From Arcobacter sp. (lineage in GTDB: Bacteria > Campylobacterota > Campylobacteria > Campylobacterales > Arcobacteraceae), in the NCBI GenBank assembly GCA_020048055.1, contig JAIFNA010000007.1:1-64000 (forward strand): a DNA stretch of 64,000 nt, in the 5' to 3' direction. The notes under the pieces were generated by a model. That model did no database searches. It was given only the letters and a program-made list of their open reading frames with translations, and had not been told where the DNA came from. Below are positions 1 through 9,503 of the stretch, piece after piece. The position numbers and the translations under genes were made by a program. Numbering within the stretch: the first letter of the stretch is position 1; every line of letters begins with the position of its first letter.

Positions 1-89
1 GTGAAGCAAACAATGTAAGTAATATTGCAGCTGAAGTTAGAGTTATGGCTGATGAGCTTGTAAATGATGCTAAATCTAAACGATTTTAA
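1..89 (+). CDS. Methyl-accepting chemotaxis protein, C-terminal end (partial)
   Basis: The open frame starting at base 3 reads 28 codons to TAA. It encodes a helical tail (EANNVSNIAAEVRVMADEL) that ends in KSKRF. This fits the last turns of the cytoplasmic signalling coiled coil of a chemoreceptor; the rest lies outside the window. The PAS-only gene follows 18 bases later on the same strand. In Campylobacter jejuni a receptor (CetA) sits beside a PAS protein (CetB) in the energy-taxis locus, so this may be a CetA-type receptor. That identity is an inference, because no sensor domain is visible. Confidence 0.6.
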   Translation, partial: EANNVSNIAAEVRVMADELVNDAKSKRF

Positions 90-107
90 GAAAGTGAGAC
101 AATTAAA

Positions 108-497
108 ATGAACGAAACAATATTAGATGAATATTCTTTTTTGGTAAGTGAAACGGATAGCAAAGGTATAATAAATTTTGCAAATGATGACTTTTGTAAA
201 ATAGCCGGATATACAATTGATGAGCTGGTTGGTCAACCACATAGTATGGTAAGACACAGAGATATGCCAAAGGCTGCTTTTAAATCTCTTTGGGATACAG
301 TTCAAAGAGGTGAGATTTGGACAGGTTATGTGAAGAATGCAACAAAATCTGGTGGATACTACTGGGTATATGCAACTGTTTATCCATTTGAAACTTGTGA
401 TGGCGGAAAAGGTTATCTATCTTGCAGAAGAAAACCAAGTCGTGCTGAGATTGAAGAGCATGAAGCCTTATATAAAGTTTGGAAATTACAGGAGTAG
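108..497 (+). CDS. PAS-domain redox/energy-taxis sensor, Aer/CetB-like
   Basis: The 129-residue protein consists of essentially one PAS domain (about residues 5-115) of the Aer subtype. Aer-like hallmarks are GIINFANDDFCKIAGY, the MVRHRDMP segment and the W-x-GYVKN-x4-GGYYWV strand pair. Aer PAS domains bind FAD and report redox state. There is no membrane segment or output domain, as in CetB of Campylobacter, which signals by binding the receptor CetA. The gene lies 18 bases behind the tail of a chemoreceptor gene, which supports a two-protein energy-taxis unit. A strong terminator follows. FAD binding is inferred from the family. Confidence 0.75.
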   Translation: MNETILDEYSFLVSETDSKGIINFANDDFCKIAGYTIDELVGQPHSMVRHRDMPKAAFKSLWDTVQRGEIWTGYVKNATKSGGYYWVYATVYPFETCDGGKGYLSCRRKPSRAEIEEHEALYKVWKLQE

Positions 498-543
498 AGA
501 TTTTAAATTGCAAAATACGTATTTTATTAAAATATACGTGAAT

Positions 544-576
544 AAAAGCCCCAAACGAAAGTTTGGGGCTTTTTTG
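544..576 (+). terminator. Rho-independent terminator after the PAS gene
   Basis: A perfect 10-bp stem (547-556 with 561-570) closes on a GAAA tetraloop and is followed by a run of T. It separates the chemotaxis genes from yajQ. Confidence 0.9.
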
Positions 577-611
577 ATAGAATAAAAAAATTGTAATAAA
601 AGGATAAAGTA

Positions 612-1115
612 ATGGCAAAAGTCAAAGAGCATAGTTTTGATATATCAGCAAAGCTTGATATGCAGGAGATGAAAAATTCACTTATACAAGCCCAAAAAGA
701 GATAGATACAAGATATGATTTTAAAGGTATCGCCAAAGAGTATGATTTAAATATTGGTGCAAAAGTATTAACGCTTCTTTCGCAAAGTGATAATAAAATT
801 GATGCAATGAAAGATATATTGATTTCAAAAATGAACAAAAGAGGGGTTAATATCAATTCTCTCGAAGAGGTAAAAAGTGAAGATGCAAGTGGCGGAAATA
901 GAAAATTTACTTATAAAATAGTTGATACTATTGAAAGTGATGAAGCTAAAATTATCCAAAAAGAGATAAAAGGGCTAAATTTAAAAGTAACTGCTGTAAA
1001 TCAAGGGGATGAGATACGAGTTAGTAGTAAAAATCTTGACGATTTACAAGCTGTAATGAAGCACTTGAAAAGTTTGGAGCTTAAGGCTCCACTTGTGTTT
1101 GATAACTTTAGATAG
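612..1115 (+). CDS. yajQ: YajQ-family nucleotide/cyclic-di-GMP-binding protein
   Basis: The 167-residue protein has the normal family length. It starts with the typical EHSFDISAKLDMQEMKN segment and contains DTRYDFKG, followed by the second ferredoxin-like repeat (VRVSSK-like IRVSSKNLDDLQAVMK) and the C-terminal P-L-V-F-DNFR. YajQ proteins have two similar RNP-like folds; they bind nucleotides or RNA, and some bind cyclic di-GMP and act with transcription factors. The protein is soluble and cytoplasmic. A ribosome site (aaaggataaagta) precedes the ATG. It stands alone between two hairpin regions. The family call is firm; the ligand in this organism is unknown. Confidence 0.92.
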   Translation: MAKVKEHSFDISAKLDMQEMKNSLIQAQKEIDTRYDFKGIAKEYDLNIGAKVLTLLSQSDNKIDAMKDILISKMNKRGVNINSLEEVKSEDASGGNRKFTYKIVDTIESDEAKIIQKEIKGLNLKVTAVNQGDEIRVSSKNLDDLQAVMKHLKSLELKAPLVFDNFR

Positions 1116-1139
1116 GGATATAAAGAGGTAATTTCAAAC

Positions 1140-1225
1140 AAACAACTATTCACTAAGGCTTCACGGTGGGTACCCCACAATCAAAGATTGTGACCCTTCC
1201 GTTGCAGAATCGTTCATAGTAGTTT
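1140..1225. repeat. Long imperfect palindrome between yajQ and hemL
   Basis: The outer arms aaac-aactattcac and gttcatagtagttt pair with mismatches. The middle pairs partly (ggcttcacggtggg with cccttccgttgcag), and the tip is a perfect 7-bp stem, cacaatc-aaa-gattgtg (1176-1192). The whole forms one hairpin of about 86 bases. It could be a bidirectional terminator, a structured leader of hemL or a small mobile repeat. I found no second copy of the same sequence in the window. Confidence 0.5.
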
Positions 1226-1307
1226 ATTTAAAATTTTTTAAGTGATAGCTTTGAAACTTCACTTTTCAAGTATATAAATGGAATAGAAATTAAGGAAAAT
1301 AAATAAA

Positions 1308-2588
1308 ATGTTCAAAAAAAGTATAAAAGCATATGAAGATGCAAAAATAGTAATTCCAGGTGGAGTTGATAGTCCAGTTAGAGCTTTTGGTGGAGTTATC
1401 GGAACACCTCCATTTATCACAAAAGGGAAAGGGAGCTATCTTTATGATGTAGATGGCAATAAATATCTTGACTTTGTACAAAGTTGGGGACCACTTATTT
1501 TTGGTCATTGTGACAAAGACATAGAAAAAGCTGTTATTAAAACCGCAAAACTTGGACTTTCTTTTGGAGCTCCAACAGAGCTTGAAACAGAGTTAGCAAA
1601 TGAGATAGTTGAGATGTTTCCTCATATCGATAAAGTTAGATTTGTAAGTAGCGGTACGGAAGCTGTTATGAGTGCTATAAGACTTGCTCGTGGGGTAACT
1701 GGAAAAAATGACATTATCAAATTTGAGGGTTGTTATCATGGTCATAGCGATAGTTTACTTGTAAGTGCTGGAAGTGGAATGGCAACATTCGGAGCACCTA
1801 GTAGCCCAGGAGTTCCAAGTGACCTTATAAAGCACACAATCTTAAGTGAATACAATAATATCGAGCAACTAGAAAAGTGTTTTAAAGAATCTTCAGATAT
1901 CGCTTGTTTGATAATCGAGCCAATAGCTGGAAATATGGGACTAGTTCCTGCGACACAAGAATTTTTAAAAGCTTGTAGAGAACTTTGTACTAAACATGGA
2001 GCATTACTTATTTTTGATGAAGTTATGAGTGGATTTAGAGCGTCGCTTCACGGTTCTTATGGATCAAATAATATTCAAGCGGATATTATCACTTTTGGTA
2101 AAGTAATCGGTGCTGGGATGCCTGTGGGTGCTTTTGCTTCAAATGATTTTATTATGGGACATTTGAGTCCTCTTGGAAAAGTGTATCAAGCTGGAACTTT
2201 GAGTGGAAATCCTGTGGCGATGGCAGCTGGGTTAGTGAGTCTGCAAAAAATAAAGAAAGATAAAGAGTTGTATACAAAACTCAATGAAAAAGCAGTGATG
2301 CTCACATCTGGATTACAAAAAGTTGCACTTAAACACAATATCCCACTTCAAGTTGATACAAGAGGGAGTATGTTTGGATTTTTCTTTTGTGAAGAGGTTC
2401 CAGCAAATATGAAAGAGGTTGGAAAATGTGATTTTAAAAGATTTGCAACTTTCCACCATGAGATGCTCAAGCGTGGTTTTTACTTCGCTTGTAGCCAATA
2501 CGAAGCTGGATTTATCTGTGAAACGATGACAAAAAAAGAGATAAAAGCAACTATTAAAGCTGCAGATGTTGTGATGGGGATGCTATAA
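1308..2588 (+). CDS. hemL: Glutamate-1-semialdehyde 2,1-aminomutase
   Basis: The 426-residue cytoplasmic PLP enzyme converts glutamate-1-semialdehyde to 5-aminolevulinate in the C5 route to heme. It has the family start ([15 protein letters not shown]), the phosphate-binding [21 protein letters not shown], the FDEVMSGFR cofactor aspartate and the Schiff-base lysine in [14 protein letters not shown]. Length is typical. The start has an upstream AAGGAA-like ribosome site. hemE is encoded separately at 11.2-12.3 kb. All key residues are present, so the call is firm. Confidence 0.97.
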   Translation: MFKKSIKAYEDAKIVIPGGVDSPVRAFGGVIGTPPFITKGKGSYLYDVDGNKYLDFVQSWGPLIFGHCDKDIEKAVIKTAKLGLSFGAPTELETELANEIVEMFPHIDKVRFVSSGTEAVMSAIRLARGVTGKNDIIKFEGCYHGHSDSLLVSAGSGMATFGAPSSPGVPSDLIKHTILSEYNNIEQLEKCFKESSDIACLIIEPIAGNMGLVPATQEFLKACRELCTKHGALLIFDEVMSGFRASLHGSYGSNNIQADIITFGKVIGAGMPVGAFASNDFIMGHLSPLGKVYQAGTLSGNPVAMAAGLVSLQKIKKDKELYTKLNEKAVMLTSGLQKVALKHNIPLQVDTRGSMFGFFFCEEVPANMKEVGKCDFKRFATFHHEMLKRGFYFACSQYEAGFICETMTKKEIKATIKAADVVMGML

Positions 2589-2924
2589 ATTAAACTCTCT
2601 TTTTCTTGATAACTTTTCATTAATTGGGAGTGAAGCAAGGTAAATGTTTAAAAATATCATATTTCAGGTATTTGTTATTGTTTTGATATAAGATATTTGA
2701 TGTAGGTTATTTGTTGATTTTCAGGGTGTTTTATATATAATACATGCTTGATAAATAGTCATAAGTATAAATGAATATGAAAGACTATATATTACTAAAA
2801 TTCAATAATTTATTTAATTTACCTCTAAAACCTTTCATACATAAATATAAGATAGAGTATAACGAAGCAATACGTAATAGACAAGTTTTTTAAAATATTT
2901 AAAAAATGGGAGACTAAACAGAAG
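2589..2924. other. 336-base AT-rich gap before the restriction gene
   Basis: No RNA gene or strong terminator is visible. It holds one short open frame on the plus strand (2771-2893, 40 codons from ATG to TAA, listed as a finding). The rest is AT-rich and probably carries the promoter of the restriction-modification pair, including TATAAT-like stretches near 2740-2750. This gap marks the left junction of a likely acquired unit. Confidence 0.5.
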
Positions 2925-3770
2925 ATGACAGAAAAAGAACAATTTATAAAAAAATTAAAAGAATTTACTGAAACACTTACAAAATACGTTTCAACACATG
3001 AGGGTGATTGGACTATTAAAGGTTTTATTGACATTGAGAAACAAATTTATACCATATCATCGGATACAAAAATAATTTCTAAAATATTAGAAATACAGTT
3101 ATTTTCTAAATTTAAAGAATTTGCACAAGAAAATGGATACAAAATAGTATTAGCTGAAAAACAAAACTGGTATCCAGATTTATCTTTTGTCAAAATAGAT
3201 GATGAAACTATTAAATTTGCTGTTGACATTAAAACAACATATAAACTTGATGGCTATAATGGTTTTTGTAATGGATTTACTTTAGGTTCTCATGGTGAAT
3301 ACTTTAGAACAAGAACAAGCAGTAAAAATATACAGTTTCCATATGCTGAATATGCTGCACATATATGTTTAGGAATTTTATATACCCGTGCAATATCAGC
3401 AGACATTGATGAAACAGAAATATTAAAATTATCTAATTTAGACACTATAAAATCTGTAATAAAAGATTTAATTTTTTTTGCTGAAGAAAAATGGAAAATA
3501 TCTAGCGATAGAGGTGGTAGTGGTAATACTGCTAATATAGGAAGTATTGACTGTATAGAAGATTTATTGAATGGGTATGGTGTCTTTAAAAATTTAGGAG
3601 AAGAAGTGTTTGATGCTTATTGGATAAACCAAGGTGTTTTACAAGTGCCAAAGAATAATTCAACAACTGAGTATAAAAAGCTTACTAAATTAACTGAATT
3701 TCTTAAATTTACAAATAAAGATATATCTCTTATAAATCAACCAAAACCTAAGAAGAAAACCAAAAAATGA
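2925..3770 (+). CDS. Type II restriction endonuclease, EcoRV-like (predicted GATATC)
   Basis: The 281-residue protein resembles EcoRV (about 245 residues) along its length. The PD-(D/E)xK core is YPDLSFV (Asp85) followed by AVDIKTTY (Asp101, Lys103), matching Asp74, Asp90 and Lys92 of EcoRV. A DNA-recognition loop [12 protein letters not shown] (about 197-208) corresponds to the R-loop GSGNTTN of EcoRV. The segments [10 protein letters not shown] and YTRA also match. The gene overlaps the following methyltransferase gene by 4 bases (ATGA). Because recognition loop and catalytic residues are both kept, the target is probably GATATC. Specificity is inferred. Extra residues at both ends are unexplained. 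Confidence 0.9.
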   Translation: MTEKEQFIKKLKEFTETLTKYVSTHEGDWTIKGFIDIEKQIYTISSDTKIISKILEIQLFSKFKEFAQENGYKIVLAEKQNWYPDLSFVKIDDETIKFAVDIKTTYKLDGYNGFCNGFTLGSHGEYFRTRTSSKNIQFPYAEYAAHICLGILYTRAISADIDETEILKLSNLDTIKSVIKDLIFFAEEKWKISSDRGGSGNTANIGSIDCIEDLLNGYGVFKNLGEEVFDAYWINQGVLQVPKNNSTTEYKKLTKLTEFLKFTNKDISLINQPKPKKKTKK

Positions 3771-4699
3771 AAATATTTGTACCCCCAATAAAATCACAAG
3801 GTATTAAAACAAAGCTAGTACCTTGGATTAAAGAAGTTATTCCAAAAAAGATAAATGGCACTTGGATAGAGCCTTTTATGGGTACTGGTGTTGTAGCTTT
3901 TAATGTAAGACCAAATCAAGCTATATTAGCAGATACGAATCCTCATCTTATCAATTTTTATAATGAGATTAAGCATGACATAATTAATCCAAATATTGTA
4001 AAACATTATCTTGAAGAAGAGGGGGACAAACTTCTTAATATCGAAGGCTATTATTATGAAGTAAGGAAACGTTTTAATGATTTTCATAATCCACTAGATT
4101 TTTTATTTATTAATCGAGCTGGCTTCAATGGGATGATACGATTTAATAGAAAAGGTGGACACAATGTCCCTTTTTGTAAAAAACCAAATAGATTTGCTAA
4201 ATCTTATATAACAAAAATTGTAAATCAAGTGGATAATATTCAAAAAATTATTCAAAATAGCGATTACACTTTTATAAAGCAAAATTTTGAACAGACAATA
4301 GCAATGGCGAATAATGAAGATGTTATCTATTGTGATCCACCATATATAGACCGATATGTGGATTATTATAATGGTTGGAACGAAGATGATGAAAACAATT
4401 TGAAAATGCTATTAAGTCAGTTTGCAGGTAAATTTATATTATCTACTTGGCATAGTAATAAATATAGAGAAAATGAATATTTAAAAACAATTTGGAAGAA
4501 ATTTAATCTTTTGACAAAAGAGCATTTCTATCATCTTGGTGGAAGTGAAAACAACAGAAACTCCATGCTTGAGGCATTGATATTAAATCATCAACCACCA
4601 AAAATAGAAAATAAAATAGTAAAAACACAAAAATTATTTGAAAATTTATTGTACATGCCAACTTCTAACAAATCTTTGGAAAGAACAAGTATATGTTAA
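3767..4699 (+). CDS. DNA adenine N6-methyltransferase, M.EcoRV/Dam (D12) type
   Basis: The 310-residue D12-class methyltransferase transfers a methyl group from S-adenosylmethionine to adenine N6. The SAM motif EPFMGTGVV lies at about 35-43 and the catalytic DPPY at 190-193. Between them is the family segment [23 protein letters not shown]. The N-terminal [16 protein letters not shown] corresponds to the GxKxxL..I start of Dam-type enzymes. It is translationally coupled to the EcoRV-like nuclease gene and should protect its sites. It could be called Dam from domain alone; the partner makes GATATC more likely than GATC. Confidence 0.9.
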   Translation: MKIFVPPIKSQGIKTKLVPWIKEVIPKKINGTWIEPFMGTGVVAFNVRPNQAILADTNPHLINFYNEIKHDIINPNIVKHYLEEEGDKLLNIEGYYYEVRKRFNDFHNPLDFLFINRAGFNGMIRFNRKGGHNVPFCKKPNRFAKSYITKIVNQVDNIQKIIQNSDYTFIKQNFEQTIAMANNEDVIYCDPPYIDRYVDYYNGWNEDDENNLKMLLSQFAGKFILSTWHSNKYRENEYLKTIWKKFNLLTKEHFYHLGGSENNRNSMLEALILNHQPPKIENKIVKTQKLFENLLYMPTSNKSLERTSIC

Positions 4700-4707
4700 T
4701 AAAAATC

Positions 4708-4747
4708 AATGTAATTTGTTACATTGTTCCCAACTTTAAGTTGGGAA
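4708..4747. repeat. Two adjacent hairpins after the methyltransferase gene
   Basis: The first is aatgtaa-tttg-ttacatt (4708-4725). The second is an almost perfect palindrome, 10-bp arms around one T (4727-4747). Neither has a convincing T-run on the plus strand. They may end transcription of the restriction-modification pair and of the convergent gene at 4843. Confidence 0.45.
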
Positions 4748-4842
4748 TGCATACAAAAACTTATCGCTCTAATCAAGTATAAATAAATTCTAATCTACGC
4801 TCCGAAGAAAATCTTGGGAGCGACGAAACCTAAAAATCGCGA

Positions 4843-5682
4843 CTATTTCACATCGTAACACAAAATTCGATTATCAAAAAATGTAGGGATATAGAGTTTT
4901 TTACTTTTTCTATCGTACCAAATATCAGCAGCATTTATTTTTTCACCAGTTCTATCTAAAATTTGCTCTGTTTTATTTTTATCTGACACGAAAACTTTTC
5001 CAGCCCAATCAGAAGTTATAAAACTTTTTTTATCAAATGGTAAAATCCCATCTATTCCATTTTCGCCGATTTTTTCTTTAAAAATGCTCACCTCTTTTGT
5101 CTTTTGATTGGCACTAAATATTGTTCCCTCTTTTGTTCCGATTATAAGGTTCTCTTTTTGTACCCATAATCCATTTGGTCTTTGATCTTTAAGTGCATCA
5201 CTTTCTAGCCATTTTGTTATTTTTTTATTTTCAAGTTTGTAAATAGCTTGATTTGTTTGTGAATAATCAGAAACATATACGATTCCGTCTTTTGTAACTG
5301 CTACATCATTTAAAAATTGAGCCTCTTGTATTGGGTAGTTTTCGATAATCTTCCCACTTTTCATATCTACAACTCTAAGGGTGCTAATATCGCTCACATA
5401 CAATTTATTTTTATAAATTGCCATCCCTTTTGGTGCATCAAAACCTTTTGAAAATTCTAAAGTTTTAACTTTTCCATCAAGACCTAAGATGCTAATAAAA
5501 CCATTTCCATCAATATCAAGTGGATTGCCATTTATGTTGGCTACAAAAAGTCTTTTGTTTTTATTGTCCAGTAAAACACTCTCTGGAACTTTTAAGACCG
5601 CTTCTGATTCCCACACCTTAGTTACCTCTATTGCCACTCCATAAGAGATAAGTGTTGTTAGTAATAATAAATTTTTAAACAT
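4843..5682 (-). CDS. Exported SMP-30/NHL-like beta-propeller protein
   Basis: The 279-residue protein begins with a signal peptide (MFKNLLLLTTLISYGVAIE). The mature part contains repeated four-strand units such as VLLDNKNKRLFVAN, KGMAIYKNKLYVSD, DVAVTKDGIVYVSD and ADIWYDRKSKKLYIP. These are typical of six-bladed SMP-30/gluconolactonase or NHL propellers. I chose the ATG at 5682, which has an AAAAGGAG site, over an in-frame ATG 36 bases upstream without one. The protein is probably periplasmic. No catalytic assignment is possible; the family includes lactonases and scaffold proteins. Confidence 0.7.
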   Translation of the reverse strand: MFKNLLLLTTLISYGVAIEVTKVWESEAVLKVPESVLLDNKNKRLFVANINGNPLDIDGNGFISILGLDGKVKTLEFSKGFDAPKGMAIYKNKLYVSDISTLRVVDMKSGKIIENYPIQEAQFLNDVAVTKDGIVYVSDYSQTNQAIYKLENKKITKWLESDALKDQRPNGLWVQKENLIIGTKEGTIFSANQKTKEVSIFKEKIGENGIDGILPFDKKSFITSDWAGKVFVSDKNKTEQILDRTGEKINAADIWYDRKSKKLYIPTFFDNRILCYDVK

Positions 5683-5820
5683 TGAAACTCCTTTTAATTT
5701 GATTGAAAATTCTATCACAAAAAATCACAACAGATCGATTTTTTAACCATTAAGTGATAACTTGGTATACTTTATTACTAAATACGATAAATAAAATAAC
5801 TAAAAAAGATTGGAATAAAG

Positions 5821-6132
5821 ATGGAAGAAAATAAAGAGATAGATGAACAAATACCAAAACATAAAGACAAAATAGAAGCGCTTGATAATTTATCACTTGG
5901 TATCTCAATTGTTGTTGCACTTGCACTTGGTGTTGGTTTGGGATTACTATTAAAAGAGTGGACTGGATATGTTTGGACGCTTTGGTTGGGTATTGCTTAT
6001 GGTGTTGCAGCAGCTTTTTTAAATGTGTATAAAGCATATAAAAAAGCTAAAGCTTCACTTGATGAATTAGCAAATGACCCAAAATACAAATATCAAAAAG
6101 AGCATGGAATAAATAAAATAGATGAAAATTAG
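5821..6132 (+). CDS. AtpZ/AtpI-family small membrane protein
   Basis: The 103-residue protein has a charged N-terminus, two membrane helices (about 28-47 and 52-70) and a charged C-terminal tail. The helix pair ISIVVALALGVGLGLLLKEWTG with WLGIAYGVAAAFLNVYK fits the AtpZ/AtpI group, which assists assembly of the ATP synthase rotor ring or transports magnesium for it. No ATP synthase genes are adjacent. Its stop overlaps the start of the next gene by 11 bases, so the two are probably co-translated. The family call is fairly good; the function is inferred. Confidence 0.7.
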   Translation: MEENKEIDEQIPKHKDKIEALDNLSLGISIVVALALGVGLGLLLKEWTGYVWTLWLGIAYGVAAAFLNVYKAYKKAKASLDELANDPKYKYQKEHGINKIDEN

Positions 6133-6640
6133 AGAGCTTTTAAAGATATTTTTAACAATCGATTTTGTTTCATCGATTGTTGCTATTTTATTTTTTGATT
6201 TGACCATATTATTAAATATCCAAATTGCCTTTTTTAGTTCATTTTTAATTGTTATTGGCTCATATGTGGGGTTTAGAAATAATATTGTAAAGCAAAGTGA
6301 AACTTTTATAAACACAAATGATAGGGATACGATTGATGAGATTGATGATAAATTTGATCTTTATGGTGAGATAAACGAAAGTGAACTGAGTGATGATGAG
6401 ATACGACAAATTATCAAAGATGAAAAAGATAAAATTAAAATAAAAGATTCAATTACAAATACAATGAAAAGCTTTAAAGCTACAACTTCAGTATATAGAA
6501 TTGCTGGCTATTTGGTTTTGGTTGGTGGTTTTTTTTACCTAAACAACAATCATTTACTAAATCCAATCGCGTATTTATGCGGTTTTTTGATTGTTCCAAT
6601 TATGGCTTTAACTGTCAATTTAAAATATATTAAAAGTTAG
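6122..6640 (+). CDS. Integral membrane protein of unknown function
   Basis: The 172-residue protein has two hydrophobic helices near the N-terminus (about 8-28 and 30-50), an acidic soluble middle (about 60-115, rich in Asp and Glu) and two helices at the C-terminus (about 124-140 and 146-166). I do not recognise a named family. It overlaps the AtpZ/I-like gene, and both lie downstream of hemL; similar small membrane genes sit near hemL in other Campylobacterota. The role is unknown. Confidence 0.65.
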   Translation: MKIRELLKIFLTIDFVSSIVAILFFDLTILLNIQIAFFSSFLIVIGSYVGFRNNIVKQSETFINTNDRDTIDEIDDKFDLYGEINESELSDDEIRQIIKDEKDKIKIKDSITNTMKSFKATTSVYRIAGYLVLVGGFFYLNNNHLLNPIAYLCGFLIVPIMALTVNLKYIKS

Positions 6641-6793
6641 TTATAATCGCGACAATAAATACTAAAAATTGTAAAAATCTCTTTTATTATTTTTAGGATT
6701 GTTACTTTTAGCTTAAGTAATTTTAGCTTATTAGGGCAAATATCAAACAATAAGTTCCATAAGGTTTGGGACAAATTTTAAGGAAAAAATAAA

Positions 6794-8590
6794 TTGCAAA
6801 AAAATATTAGAAACTTTAGTATTATCGCTCATATAGACCATGGTAAATCAACTCTAGCAGATAGAATTATTCAAGAATGTGGATCAGTTACAGCAAGAGA
6901 GATGACTGCTCAAATGATGGATACAATGGATATTGAAAAAGAAAGAGGAATTACAATTAAGGCTCAATCTGTTAGACTTGATTATGTAAAAGATGGGCAA
7001 AACTATGTGTTAAATCTTATAGATACTCCAGGACATGTTGATTTTAGTTATGAAGTAAGTCGTAGTTTAGCTTCAAGTGAGGGTGCTTTACTCATTATCG
7101 ATAGTACTCAAGGTGTAGAAGCACAAACAATAGCAAATGTTTATATTGCTATGGAAAATGATTTAACACTTTTGCCTGTTGTAAATAAAATAGATTTGCC
7201 ATCGGCTGATCCTATGAGGGTTTTAGAAGAAGTTGAAGATGCTATTGGGATTGATTGTACTGAACACAATCTAATTAGTGCAAAAACTGGAGTAGGGGTT
7301 AAAGATTTGATAGATGCTATTGTTGATAGGATACCTGCTCCAAATGGCGATGAGGAAGCTCCAACAAAAGCACTCGTTTATGATAGTTGGTTTGATAACT
7401 ATTTGGGTGCTTTGGCACTTGTTAGAGTTTATGATGGAAGTATAAAAAAAGGGCAAAGTATCAAGCTTATGAATACGGAAGTTTCCCATCAAGTACTTGA
7501 CCTTATGTATCCTCACCCACTTCATAGAAAAAAAACAAATGAAATTAAAACTGGTGAAATAGGGATAGTTGTACTTGGGCTTAAAACAACAGAGGGGATA
7601 GCTGTTGGAGATACTATGACAGATTTGAAAAATCCAACTGCAATTGCAATTGATGGATTTGCACCTGCTAAACCTTTTGTTTTTGCTGGGATTTATCCGA
7701 TTGAAACTGATAAATTTGAAGATTTACGGGAAGCTTTAAATAAGCTTAAAATGAATGATAGCTCTATCTCTTATGAACCTGAAAGTTCAGTAGCTTTGGG
7801 AAGTGGATTTAGAACAGGATTTTTAGGGATGCTTCATATGGAAGTTATCAAAGAGAGACTCGAAAGAGAATTTGACCTTGAATTGATTGCTACTGCTCCA
7901 ACGGTTGTTTATGAAGTATTACAAACAAATGGTGAAACAATTATGATACAAAATCCTTATGATTTACCACCTCCAAATAAAATCACAACAATAAGTGAGC
8001 CGTATGTAAGAGCTACACTTCTTACACCAGATGAATACTTGGGAAATGTAATAAAGCTACTAAATGACAAAAGAGGAATGCAACTTAAGATGGATTATAT
8101 AAATCCAACTAGGGTTAAACTTGAATATGATATTCCTATGAATGAGATTGTTATGGATTTTTATGACAAACTAAAATCAACCACAAAAGGGTATGCTAGT
8201 TTTGATTATGACATTATTGGTTTTCGTCCAGGAAATTTAAAAAAACTTGATGTACTGGTTGCTGGAGAACCTGTTGATGCACTTAGTATTATTGTTCCCG
8301 AGGAGAAAGCTTTATCAAGGGGAAGAGTATTTGTTAAGCAGTTAAAAGAGTTGATTCCAAGACAACTTTTTGAAGTAGCTATTCAAGCAAGTATTGGAAG
8401 CACTGTAATCGCAAGGGAAACAGTAAAGTCTATGGGCAAAAATGTTACTGCTAAATGTTATGGTGGGGATATAACAAGAAAAAGAAAACTACTTGAAAAG
8501 CAAAAAGAGGGTAAAAAAAGGATGAAATCTATTGGAAAAGTAAATGTTCCGCAAGAAGCATTTATGGCAGTTTTAAAACTTGACGCATAG
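6794..8590 (+). CDS. lepA: Elongation factor 4 (back-translocating GTPase)
   Basis: The 598-residue translational GTPase has G1 [10 protein letters not shown]3 DTPGHVD, G4 NKIDLP and switch I with RGITIKAQS. The EF-G-like domains follow, then the LepA-specific C-terminal domain (YPAS-like [25 protein letters not shown]). EF-4 acts on stalled ribosomes. Length matches the family. The start codon is TTG at 6794, placed by alignment with the conserved N-terminus [22 protein letters not shown] lies just upstream. A DUF5718-type gene follows after 8 bases. Confidence 0.97.
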   Translation: MQKNIRNFSIIAHIDHGKSTLADRIIQECGSVTAREMTAQMMDTMDIEKERGITIKAQSVRLDYVKDGQNYVLNLIDTPGHVDFSYEVSRSLASSEGALLIIDSTQGVEAQTIANVYIAMENDLTLLPVVNKIDLPSADPMRVLEEVEDAIGIDCTEHNLISAKTGVGVKDLIDAIVDRIPAPNGDEEAPTKALVYDSWFDNYLGALALVRVYDGSIKKGQSIKLMNTEVSHQVLDLMYPHPLHRKKTNEIKTGEIGIVVLGLKTTEGIAVGDTMTDLKNPTAIAIDGFAPAKPFVFAGIYPIETDKFEDLREALNKLKMNDSSISYEPESSVALGSGFRTGFLGMLHMEVIKERLEREFDLELIATAPTVVYEVLQTNGETIMIQNPYDLPPPNKITTISEPYVRATLLTPDEYLGNVIKLLNDKRGMQLKMDYINPTRVKLEYDIPMNEIVMDFYDKLKSTTKGYASFDYDIIGFRPGNLKKLDVLVAGEPVDALSIIVPEEKALSRGRVFVKQLKELIPRQLFEVAIQASIGSTVIARETVKSMGKNVTAKCYGGDITRKRKLLEKQKEGKKRMKSIGKVNVPQEAFMAVLKLDA

Positions 8591-8598
8591 GAGTTTTT

Positions 8599-9438
8599 AT
8601 GAGTAAGAAGCATTTGCAAGAATTTATTGGATTTGGTGTTGCTGGAAATTTTGCACACCATTTGGTTCAAGCTGGTGAGGCTAGTGATTTTGTTAATGTA
8701 GTTACTAAAGAAGAAAATGCGCCAAAAGGGATGTTTCCTTTTTATTTACCAAATAGTGATACATTTTTGGGAACTTATCCTTTTTCAAGCCAAACAATAA
8801 TTTACCCAAAAGAGATCAAAGATGGAAATCTTCAAATGGAACCTGAGGTTGCTTTAATTTGTGAGATTATTTATGATGACAAAGGTAATGTTATTGATTT
8901 GATTCCAAATTATTTTACTGCTTATAACGATTGTAGTATTAGAAAACCAAATGCAAAGAAGATAAGTGAAAAGAAGAATTGGGGTGAAAGTACAAAAGGA
9001 ATCTCATCTCAAATTATTCAAATAGACAAGTTTGAACTTGGTGGCATCATGGATAATTATTTTATTGCATCATTTTTAAAGCGAGACGGAAAAATTTATC
9101 AATATGGTGAAAATAGTGGTGTTTTAACTTATAATTATTTTTATGAAAAATTAAACAATTGGATAGTTGATACTTTAAACAATCAAGAAGATTTTGGTCC
9201 ATTGGAGGATTTAAGAACTCATATTAAAAATAGTAATTTTCCAAAAGGCGCAGTGATTAGTATCGGTGCAACAAGCTACACAGAATTTGGTGAAAACACA
9301 TTTTTAGAGATTGGAGATGAGATTTTTGTAGTTGTTTATGATAAAAGCAAAAACAACTTTGATAAGATTTTTGAACTTGTAAAGTCTGGTGATTTATCAC
9401 TTATTAAAGGCTCAGTCTTGGCTCAAAAAATTATTTAA
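8599..9438 (+). CDS. DUF5718-type protein with FAH-like features
   Basis: The 279-residue soluble protein appears to belong to a family common in Campylobacterota that I know only as DUF5718. Parts resemble the fumarylacetoacetate hydrolase fold: MEPEVALICEIIYDD (metal-binding Glu strand), YNDCSIR (compare NDVSAR) and KNWGESTKG. It follows lepA by 8 bases with a GGAG ribosome site, so it shares that transcript, and a strong terminator follows. A hydrolase or isomerase on a small acid is possible but not shown. Confidence 0.65.
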   Translation: MSKKHLQEFIGFGVAGNFAHHLVQAGEASDFVNVVTKEENAPKGMFPFYLPNSDTFLGTYPFSSQTIIYPKEIKDGNLQMEPEVALICEIIYDDKGNVIDLIPNYFTAYNDCSIRKPNAKKISEKKNWGESTKGISSQIIQIDKFELGGIMDNYFIASFLKRDGKIYQYGENSGVLTYNYFYEKLNNWIVDTLNNQEDFGPLEDLRTHIKNSNFPKGAVISIGATSYTEFGENTFLEIGDEIFVVVYDKSKNNFDKIFELVKSGDLSLIKGSVLAQKII

Positions 9439-9450
9439 ATTTTTGGCATA

Positions 9451-9485
9451 AAAAAAGGAAGCATCGTTTTCGAGCTTCCTTTTTA
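9451..9485. terminator. Bidirectional terminator
   Basis: The stem aaaggaagc with gcttccttt is flanked by A-run and T-run. It lies between two convergent genes and can serve both. Confidence 0.85.
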
Positions 9486-9503
9486 ATTAAAAGAATTTAA
9501 TTT

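Noticed and set aside
3767-4699. Orphan Dam methylase (GATC)
   Set aside because: The D12 domain alone would allow it, but the 4-base overlap with an EcoRV-like nuclease gene makes a GATATC partner more likely.
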